DNA from: Lachnospiraceae bacterium | GTDB taxonomy: Bacteria; Bacillota; Clostridia; Lachnospirales; Lachnospiraceae | DNA: 58,391 bases | NCBI GenBank assembly: GCA_021153185.1 | Contig: JAGKTY010000013.1 | Span: forward strand, 1-58,391 | Direction of reading: 5' to 3' | Shown here: piece by piece, positions 52,608 to 58,391 of the stretch | How positions within the stretch are numbered: the first letter of the stretch is position 1 | Layout: each line of letters begins with the position of its first letter | The notes under the pieces: model-generated | What the model saw: only the letters and a program-made list of their open reading frames with translations | The model's database searches: none | Told to the model about the DNA's origin: nothing | Position numbers and translations under genes: made by a program

Positions 52608-53957
52608 CTGTATCGTTACTATTTTCTTTAAAAACACGCATCCCACCACACAGGATATCAATTCCGTAATAGGAAATGCCCACCAAATCAGTGAGATATC
52701 TGCCCGTCCGCTTCTTACCAATACAGAAAACATGCCTGCAAGTGGCAATATGATCATAAATTGTCTCAGCAATGAAATCACAAGTGATTCGATTCCTCCA
52801 TCCAAAGCCTGAAAAATACCCTGAAGTGCAATATTGACTCCCGCAAAAAGAAAGCTAATGGATATGATTCTCATTGCCTCCATAAAATACACTCTGGATT
52901 CGCCTGCATTAAAAAGCATTGCAAATCCCTTTGGGAAACTTTCTGTAATGACGACTCCTATAAACATAAGCGCCAACGTGTATAGTAACCCGTATTTTAT
53001 TCCATCATTAATCCGTTTCCCATTTTGCATTCCATGACCAAACGCAACAATTGGTGTAATTGCATCTCGCAGTCCAAATGCAAGGAACAATACAAACTGC
53101 TGAACTTTATAGAACAATCCATATGCTGTCTGTGCTGATGGATTGAATCGCAGAATCAGATTCATTGCGTATACCATAATAGACATCAGTGCCTGCGCAA
53201 TGATTGCCGGTAGTCCAATCGCATATATTTCCTTGATTATTTTTCCATCCGGTTTCAAATATTTGAGATTGTGTTCAATATCCTTATTCAAATTCAAATG
53301 AAATACCAACAATGCGACAGCTGAAGCAATCTGTCCTATCACTGTTGCATATGCGGCTCCCTCTACTCCCATTTGGGGAACCGGTCCTAATCCATAGATT
53401 AAAATCGGGTCAAGCACAATATTCGTCACTGCGCCAAGAACCTGTCCTATCGTGGAATACAAAGACTTTCCGGTTGCCTGTAACAGTTTTTCCAATAGCG
53501 AAAAGAAGACGATTCCAAATGAAGCCACGCAGCATATCCTGAGGTAACCGGTTGCCATTGCCGCAACTTCGGGACTTGTTGTTTGCGATGAAATGTATGT
53601 ACCAACTCCAAAAATACCAAATAACAAACACGCGGTATAAATCATAAATCCCAGAAACAGACTGTTTCCGGCAACCTTTGATGCCTTCTTTTCATTCCCC
53701 TGCCCTAACGTTTTTGCCAGGAGCGCATTGGTTCCAACGCCCGTTCCGATTCCGATTGCAACGATAAGCATCTGTACCGGGAACACTAACGTCAATGCAT
53801 TTAATGCCGCTTCGCTTCCGGCTTTCATATTACCAACAAATGCACTATCTACTATGTTATAGACGGCTTGCAAAGTCATGGATAAAATCATTGGTATCCC
53901 CATTTGAACCATTAATTGATTTACGGGCATTTCCCTCATTTTATTTTTCGTCTCCAT
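52590..53957 (-). CDS. MATE family efflux transporter
   Basis: The 455-aa membrane protein has about 12 spans and typical MATE features: PMILSMTLQAVYNIVDSAFVG near the N terminus, GTGVGTNALLAKTLGQG (about 72-88) and repeated half-domain symmetry. Such proteins export cationic drugs using Na+ or H+. It overlaps the CarD-like gene by 17 bp. Its last codons (RHTNF) and TGA are within an R3 repeat, so its C terminus was probably set by insertion of that element. Confidence 0.92.
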   Translation of the reverse strand: METKNKMREMPVNQLMVQMGIPMILSMTLQAVYNIVDSAFVGNMKAGSEAALNALTLVFPVQMLIVAIGIGTGVGTNALLAKTLGQGNEKKASKVAGNSLFLGFMIYTACLLFGIFGVGTYISSQTTSPEVAAMATGYLRICCVASFGIVFFSLLEKLLQATGKSLYSTIGQVLGAVTNIVLDPILIYGLGPVPQMGVEGAAYATVIGQIASAVALLVFHLNLNKDIEHNLKYLKPDGKIIKEIYAIGLPAIIAQALMSIMVYAMNLILRFNPSAQTAYGLFYKVQQFVLFLAFGLRDAITPIVAFGHGMQNGKRINDGIKYGLLYTLALMFIGVVITESFPKGFAMLFNAGESRVYFMEAMRIISISFLFAGVNIALQGIFQALDGGIESLVISLLRQFMIILPLAGMFSVLVRSGRADISLIWWAFPITELISCVVGCVFLKKIVTIQRHTNF

Positions 53958-54453
53958 GTTCCATTTCCTTTCTGATGTACTCTAAAACCTGGTCTTTTTG
54001 CATTTCCAAAGCTGTTTGAAGTTCTAAGTACAGTGCGTCTTCTGCCATGTGCATGTATTTTTCATCTAAGGCAGTCGGTTTTTTGCCTTCCGAAAGCCGA
54101 AGCTGCTTTCTCTCATAAAGACACTTAATCAGACGAATCCATTCTATACACGCATTTGATCGCATGCATTTTTTATAGCTTTCCTCAAGTAGCTTCTCAT
54201 TCGTTATCTCAAACGGCTCTATTTGAGGTATTTTTTTAATCAAACGCTCCGCTTCTTCTTTCGTGATCAGTTTTCTCATTTTCGTACTTGCAATGTCCAC
54301 CGGAACATATATGGTACCTCCTTGATTCTTTGGAAAAAGTACATAATACTCTCTATCCTTTGGAACATGTTCGAGATTTAGCGTAGTGATATCTCCAATC
54401 TGACACACACCGCTTGATGCATATATCACGTATTCATTAATTTGATACATCAT
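53941..54453 (-). CDS. CarD-like transcriptional regulator
   Basis: The 170-aa protein has a CarD/TRCF RNA-polymerase-interacting domain at the N terminus: YVIYASSGVCQIGDI and PKNQGGTIYVPVDIA, followed by a helical C-terminal region. CarD proteins bind RNA polymerase and tune promoter opening. GGAAGGGT precedes tandem ATGs (54453 and 54450). It is cotranscribed with the MATE gene, from a long leader holding two R2 repeats. Confidence 0.87.
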   Translation of the reverse strand: MMYQINEYVIYASSGVCQIGDITTLNLEHVPKDREYYVLFPKNQGGTIYVPVDIASTKMRKLITKEEAERLIKKIPQIEPFEITNEKLLEESYKKCMRSNACIEWIRLIKCLYERKQLRLSEGKKPTALDEKYMHMAEDALYLELQTALEMQKDQVLEYIRKEMEHGDEK

Positions 54454-54485
54454 ACCCTTCCTTTCTGCCTGATGGCTCTTTGCAC

Positions 54486-54675
54486 CGAGTCGAGATACGC
54501 TTTGCGATTCCCGCTCTGATTAGCAGTCGTCAAACGCCCTCTCGTGCAAGCACGATGGGCATTTTTCTCGTTGCCATAACCAAGCTGGGATTCGCTTTGC
54601 GATTCCCGCTCTGATTAGCAGTCGTCAAACGCCCTCTCGTGCAAGCACGATGGGCATTTTTCTCGTTGCCATAAC
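54486..54675 (-). repeat. Tandem pair of R2 two-hairpin motifs
   Basis: Two 95-bp units are repeated head to tail; 54501-54580 and 54596-54675 are identical over 80 bp. On the minus strand each reads GGCAACGAG, a hairpin with AATGCCCAT..GTGCTTGCAC, the linker GACGACTGCTAATCAGAG, then a GGGAATCGC/GCG(A/T)ATCC(T)C hairpin. The single copy at 1-100 is the same motif with compensating changes. Confidence 0.9.
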
Positions 54676-54722
54676 AAAAAACGAGTGACAAAACTGGATT
54701 TACGCATTTTTGCCACTCGTTT
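54676..54722 (-). terminator. Strong hairpin with T-run: terminator or attenuator
   Basis: AAACGAGTGGCAAAA pairs with TTTTGTCACTCGTTT over 15 bp, then six Ts on the minus strand. It may end transcription of the DUF1697 gene (270 bp upstream) or act as an attenuator in the carD-MATE leader. Confidence 0.8.
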
Positions 54723-54743
54723 ATATTTATTTTAGCATATGCT

Positions 54744-54759
54744 TTATGAAAATTCATAA
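54744..54759. promoter_or_regulatory. Inverted repeat, possible operator
   Basis: TTATGAA and TTCATAA form a 7-2-7 palindrome just upstream of the extended -10 at 54729-54737, where a regulator of the carD-MATE operon could bind. Pattern only. Confidence 0.35.
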
Positions 54760-54782
54760 GGCATTTTTAACAATTTTTTGCT

Positions 54783-54856
54783 ATTCAGAGCCATACAAAT
54801 TTCTGAAAAAATGGACATCATGTTTACATGAATGGACATTTGTTTAGAAATTTGAT
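54783..54856 (+). repeat. R3 repeat, second copy
   Basis: GAGCCATACAAATTTCTG (from 54788), direct ATGGACAT segments around CATGTTTACATG, and a degenerate right end TTTAGAAATTTG (54843-54854). It matches the 52535-52607 element in opposite orientation. The remaining gap to 54989 shows nothing recognised. Confidence 0.78.
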
Positions 54857-54989
54857 CATTCTTCCCGAAATGATTTTAAAAATTTCTGCCCAAACGAAGT
54901 TTATCGCTCATTATAGAAAGCATCACGGAATCTCTATGCAGCTTATTGTTTTCGTTGGGTCATCATCTGTCACACCATGGAAGGAATCT

Positions 54990-55523
54990 TTATTTACAAA
55001 CCTTCCGAACCGTCCCCGCTGTCCGTATTGTCAATTTATCGGCGATCGGAGCGCTTGCTGTTTTTTTCCACCAATTGCATTTGCTGTAAGCTTTTCTGTC
55101 AAATGTCCAGAAAATAACATTTTCAAATACCTGAATCTGTTCCATACCTTCGGATACATCGCCTATCAAACCGGCTATTTCTTCTGCCGTCTCACCGGAA
55201 AGAATCAATATTAGATTATCATATTTATCTTTATCCTCCGTCCCCCACCAGGCCGGCGCATTGCTTACGATTCGCTCCAATGCTTCTTTCCGAATGATAT
55301 ATACCGGTATATCGCATCCAAACTTCTCAGAAATCATACTTTCAATATCTGATTTTACTGTTTTTTCTTCTTGCTGCGTTCCAAAAACAACATTCCCACT
55401 GTTAAGATAAGTCGCTACATTTGTATAGCCCAGTTCTTCAAAACCACGCTTCAAATCAGCCATTGGAATCTTGTTTTTCCCACTGATATTTATTCCTCTC
55501 AGAAAAGCGATATATTTTTGCAT
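54990..55523 (-). CDS. DUF1697 domain protein
   Basis: The 177-aa protein begins YIAFLRGINISGKNKIPMADL and has YLNSGNVVF near 43-51 and WWKKTASAPIADKLTIRTAGT at the C terminus, matching DUF1697. The family has no known reaction. GGAGAAACA precedes the ATG. It stands alone. Confidence 0.9.
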   Translation of the reverse strand: MQKYIAFLRGINISGKNKIPMADLKRGFEELGYTNVATYLNSGNVVFGTQQEEKTVKSDIESMISEKFGCDIPVYIIRKEALERIVSNAPAWWGTEDKDKYDNLILILSGETAEEIAGLIGDVSEGMEQIQVFENVIFWTFDRKAYSKCNWWKKTASAPIADKLTIRTAGTVRKVCK

Positions 55524-55744
55524 TGTTTCTCCTGAATTGGTCTGCTAATCACATGTTCTTTGATACGTTCCGATGCGTTCTTCCTCTTGGTGCATCACAG
55601 TCTGATTCCATTTTACCAACCGCTCTTTGTGTGTCAATGCTTTGAACGGGTAAATTTGTCGTTTATTTGCCCCAAAATAAATTTCCTTTTACATTGCCAT
55701 CCTTCTACGTATTTACGAAATTACTCCTTAGCAACGCCAAATAA

Positions 55745-56524
55745 TTATTTAGAACTTCTATTGATCAAATTAATATAATAATAATAAGTCATTCCCTTAT
55801 AATTAATTGCCAACAAGTAATAACCTTTATAACAATCATATGGAAGCACAGCACCTTTTTGTATATTTTGATACTCAGCCGGTTGTAAATATCTGTCTCC
55901 GTCATGCGCGTATTCAGCCTCAAATGAATCCGACTCTGAATAATACATACGTATAATTTTAGCACCCTTTTTCAGTTTGATTTTCATATTGATGGTATCC
56001 CTGTCACCAGTGAACACATTTGGAATTTTACTATCAACAGTAGAAATCACGATACAATCTTTCACATACCCTTTTTCCATCAACGGTTTCGTAACTGCTG
56101 TTCCATTAATCCACAATTTTTCAATAAGCTTCGGATACTTCTTAGTAACCGCTCTGATTTTATATATCTTACCCTTATACTTAAATCCGCAATTGATCAC
56201 ACCTCTCGACCAAGATTCAATTCCGACAACTTTCGTTTTAAATTGTCCCCCTTCAAACGTCGTATAACCATTGTATTTTCCATACTCATCAACCGGAAGC
56301 ACATTGATTCTCTTTCCATCTTTTGTTCTTGGTGTAACCGGGGCAAACGCCACGATTCCTGAACAGTAATCATTCTCTATGCCTCCCATATAGTTTAGTG
56401 CAACATTTTTGTCATAAATAATCTTCTGCGCACTCTTGGCGCTCACGTCCTGTGTATACAAAAATGTGCACACGACCATCAAAAACATGCAAATAACTCC
56501 ACCTGTCCATTGCTTTCTTTTCAT
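55745..56524 (-). CDS. Exported protein of unknown function
   Basis: The ~259-aa protein has a signal peptide (KRKQ, hydrophobic core to about 20, then Ala-rich VSAKSA). The mature part is beta-rich with many Lys and Tyr and the blocks IKAVTKKYPKL and DGDRYLQPAEYQN. No domain recognised. AAAGGAGTTTGAG precedes the ATG at 56524; the open upstream extension is not used. It resembles the neighbouring exported protein in style, not in sequence. Confidence 0.75.
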   Translation of the reverse strand: MKRKQWTGGVICMFLMVVCTFLYTQDVSAKSAQKIIYDKNVALNYMGGIENDYCSGIVAFAPVTPRTKDGKRINVLPVDEYGKYNGYTTFEGGQFKTKVVGIESWSRGVINCGFKYKGKIYKIRAVTKKYPKLIEKLWINGTAVTKPLMEKGYVKDCIVISTVDSKIPNVFTGDRDTINMKIKLKKGAKIIRMYYSESDSFEAEYAHDGDRYLQPAEYQNIQKGAVLPYDCYKGYYLLAINYKGMTYYYYINLINRSSK

Positions 56525-56628
56525 CTCAAACTCCTTTCTTCCATTGTTTACATTTTCCCTTCTCTTCATGATTCTGTCTCTTTGTCTGTTCATGCATACT
56601 CTTTACGACAAAGTTTTCTTGGCTCCAA

Positions 56629-56671
56629 AAATCATAAAAGTGCCTTCTCCGTTTGGTCGAAAAAGGCACTT
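56629..56671 (-). terminator. Intrinsic terminator of the 202-aa exported protein gene
   Basis: Minus strand: AAGTGCCTT (56663-56671) pairs with AAGGCACTT (56638-56646), followed by a T-rich tail. It lies 8 bp past the stop. Confidence 0.78.
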
Positions 56672-56678
56672 CTGAATA

Positions 56679-57287
56679 CTACTTCTTTTTTGAAATTTTT
56701 AAGCTATAACTAAATGGTCCGCCATAATTTAAATCTTCGCCAATATGATAGATATAAACTGTCTGATTTTTCTTTAAATCGATTTTTCCATAGTTTTTTG
56801 TTATATTGGTTTTCATCATTCCCGCAGCATGATACTCTTTATAAGCTGCCAAATTCCAAAATTGAATACACCCTTTTTGATTTGTTCCGTATTCACTGTC
56901 CGAAGTGTTTTTTGTTATCGTGTCTCGATAAATATAATAGCCTTTTTTGTCGTTATCGTAATAGCATAAATATATGTCCATAAGTACAGGTTCTTCATAT
57001 TTCTTACCCATTATCAAGCTATACTGTGACGATTTCAGTTTTGAAAAATTAAACACATAGGTTCCGGTTGATGGTGCCTTGAACTGTAAACAGCTATCGG
57101 CCTTCGCAATATTTACCTGATAGGTTTTGTTCGCTTTTACTTTTGGAATCTTTGCTACGTTATTGATTTTTGTTGTTGCCTTAACCTTTAACGGTTTCGA
57201 TGCAGCTTGTGTCTGAAGTTGTGGTACGCCAAACAACATTGACGTTACTGCAATCATAACTGCTACAAATACTTTTACTTTCTTCAT
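56679..57287 (-). CDS. Exported protein of unknown function, beta-rich
   Basis: The 202-aa protein has a signal peptide (MKKVKVF, hydrophobic core, LQTQAASK cleavage region). The mature part has blocks such as TGTYVFNFSKL and QTVYIYHIGEDL, which resemble the strands of pre-peptidase C-terminal or similar beta-sandwich domains. No catalytic motif. Followed by a terminator. Weak promoter-like TTGATA-N19-TATAAT lies at 57336-57366 on the minus strand. Confidence 0.78.
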   Translation of the reverse strand: MKKVKVFVAVMIAVTSMLFGVPQLQTQAASKPLKVKATTKINNVAKIPKVKANKTYQVNIAKADSCLQFKAPSTGTYVFNFSKLKSSQYSLIMGKKYEEPVLMDIYLCYYDNDKKGYYIYRDTITKNTSDSEYGTNQKGCIQFWNLAAYKEYHAAGMMKTNITKNYGKIDLKKNQTVYIYHIGEDLNYGGPFSYSLKISKKK

Positions 57288-57441
57288 TTTGAATCCTCTC
57301 TTTCTATTCTCCCTCTGTCTTGTTTTTATCTCTCAATTATACTTTTTTGCATAATCAACATATCAATTTTACAATACTACCCTATTGCCCTTGAAGACTT
57401 ATCAACTTGCATTCTTTCTCTCAATACCGATATGCATATCA

Positions 57442-58332
57442 TTATAATTCTGCTTTTGGAAATCTGAATAAGTGAACCATTGAAGGATTGGTTCCGCCTT
57501 CAACATCAAACAAAAATTGTCCTTCCTCGGTATATTGACCAACACTTCTATGTAACAATCCAAATAGCATACCGTCAAAGCCGATGGGAACTTGAACATT
57601 AACATTATAATCAACTATTAATCTAACGTCATTTTCCCATGCTTCTTTATTTGTTCTGACATCTACCCTGATTTCATAGTCATTTCCATTGAAGTTTTCA
57701 GTAAATGTATCATATTCATCATTTTCCTGAAATGTATTTTGCGCTTCTCTGGCTCCATAATACGAAAAATCATGTACTACTTGTCTGGCACCGTATTTCC
57801 GTGCATTTTCGTCGCTATATTCACCATGCAAATTTACACTCTGCCATACATATCCTTCTTTTACCTCTAATCCCTGTTCTTCATCGGAAACAAAACATTT
57901 GTAATCAGAAATTATAAACTTTCCAACAGTTGAATAGTTTTCATTTTGGAAGCATAGTGTTTCGTAATCAAATTCTTCGTCTAATTTGACATGAATTAAG
58001 TTTTCATGCTCAGCAAATTCAGCCGGTAAGGGGTCACCAACCTCTTGATTACATACAGTGCAGATCGCACCCTGCTGATAATTTGCTTCGGTTAACTTAT
58101 GACCAATTGCTTCTCCTTCTGTCAGACCACATGATGAACATGTTTTAGGCGTTTCACAACTTGCCAAAATCCAATCGTGCTCTAATTTTTCACCTTCTGT
58201 TTCTCCACAGGATACGCATGTTTTAGGTGCTTCACAACTTGCATCAGCCCATTCATGTTCATGTCCGCATCCGGTGAGCGTACAAATTACAAATAATGAC
58301 ATAACGAAATTTAAAATTTTAATTTTTTTCAT
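57442..58332 (-). CDS. Lipoprotein with CxxC-rich zinc-ribbon-like repeats
   Basis: The ~296-aa protein has a lipoprotein signal with lipobox LTGC (about residue 21). Two and a half copies of a ~27-residue unit follow (HEW, ASCE, PKTC, SCG, TEGE, H) with CxxC pairs, a style common in exported Clostridial proteins. The rest (about 100-296) is acidic and beta-rich with no recognised domain. TATAGGAGATGAACAA precedes the ATG at 58332. Function unknown. Confidence 0.83.
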   Translation of the reverse strand: MKKIKILNFVMSLFVICTLTGCGHEHEWADASCEAPKTCVSCGETEGEKLEHDWILASCETPKTCSSCGLTEGEAIGHKLTEANYQQGAICTVCNQEVGDPLPAEFAEHENLIHVKLDEEFDYETLCFQNENYSTVGKFIISDYKCFVSDEEQGLEVKEGYVWQSVNLHGEYSDENARKYGARQVVHDFSYYGAREAQNTFQENDEYDTFTENFNGNDYEIRVDVRTNKEAWENDVRLIVDYNVNVQVPIGFDGMLFGLLHRSVGQYTEEGQFLFDVEGGTNPSMVHLFRFPKAEL

Positions 58333-58391
58333 TTGTTCATCTCCTATATATTGCAATAGAATGCGTTATATTTTAATACATTGATTAATGT

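Larger units (their letters stand above)
54454..54735 (-). promoter_or_regulatory. Structured leader of the carD-MATE operon with two tandem R2 motifs
   Basis: Reading the minus strand from about 54735: an extended -10-like TGCTAAAAT (54729-54737), a strong hairpin AACGAGTGGCAAAA/TTTTGTCACTCGTT followed by six Ts (54676-54722), then two R2 copies (54581-54675, 54486-54580), then the carD ribosome-binding site. The R2 segment GGCAACGAG could pair with CTCGTT of the terminator, which would suit an antiterminator. No other promoter is seen after the repeats, so carD must be read through them. The layout is sequence fact; regulation is inference. Confidence 0.55.

Noticed and set aside
54530..54757. 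A 75-codon open frame on the minus strand.
   Set aside because: It is generated by the R2 tandem repeat and terminator hairpin, and its translation repeats with the DNA repeat.

Overview
The window looks like chromosomal DNA from a spore-forming, moderately low-GC Clostridia, most likely a Lachnospiraceae relative. This rests on gene order and families: DUF512-der-gpsA-spoIVA, rplS-lepB-rbgA-lepB-rnhB-ylqG-ylqH-yraN-pgeF, a Csp-like subtilase, a CotF-like ferritin-fold protein, and a leucine T-box before leuA. A methyl-accepting protein and an FlhB-tail paralogue suggest a motile lineage. No rRNA, tRNA, CRISPR array or transposase gene was recognised. Species was not determined.

Layout. 0-8 kb (minus): spoIVA; a MoxR ATPase / VWA protein / 146-aa protein trio closed by a strong terminator; then gpsA, der and the DUF512 radical-SAM gene. 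8-16 kb: prs, a LytTR-PAS regulator, a soluble MCP-YcgR-PilZ fusion, and a two-component system. 16-22 kb (minus): the pgeF-yraN-ylqH-ylqG-rnhB-lepB-rbgA-lepB cluster and rplS with its leader. 22-30 kb (minus): pepD, fchA, folD, a double GNAT, and a translational GTPase fused to a Rae1/YacP-type nuclease domain. 30-45 kb: dtd with a PqqD-like partner, an OPT transporter, a TraX-like protein, a Ca/Na antiporter, a CotF-like protein, an AraC regulator diverging from a subtilase, T-box-leuA, a Nudix hydrolase, an alpha/beta hydrolase, mntP and a methyltransferase. 45-58 kb (minus, visibly more AT-rich) is accessory-looking: an AAC(3)-family gene, an FRG-domain gene, five GNATs, two small-nucleotide enzymes, a Cmk-like kinase, a CarD-MATE operon, a DUF1697 gene and three exported proteins.

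The most unusual content is between the genes. At least five families of structured repeats are visible. (1) Two long palindromes of about 200-220 bp share a conserved asymmetric core, but their arms differ in sequence while staying self-complementary. (2) A ~95-nt two-hairpin motif occurs at the left edge and as a tandem pair in the leader of the carD-MATE operon, with base-pair-preserving changes. (3) A ~73-bp MITE-like element with ~21-bp inverted ends supplies the stop codon of the MATE gene and brackets the MATE-carD segment. (4) Nested hairpins with GGGAC/GTCCC outer stems lie at gene ends. (5) An array of five GC-rich hairpins follows a nucleotidase gene.

Among proteins, three stand out: the GTPase-NYN fusion (a probable A-site-acting ribosome factor), a FolD that lacks the cyclohydrolase Lys and Gln but sits beside an FchA-family protein, and the MCP-PilZ fusion. 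All family assignments come from reading motifs by eye; no database search was run.
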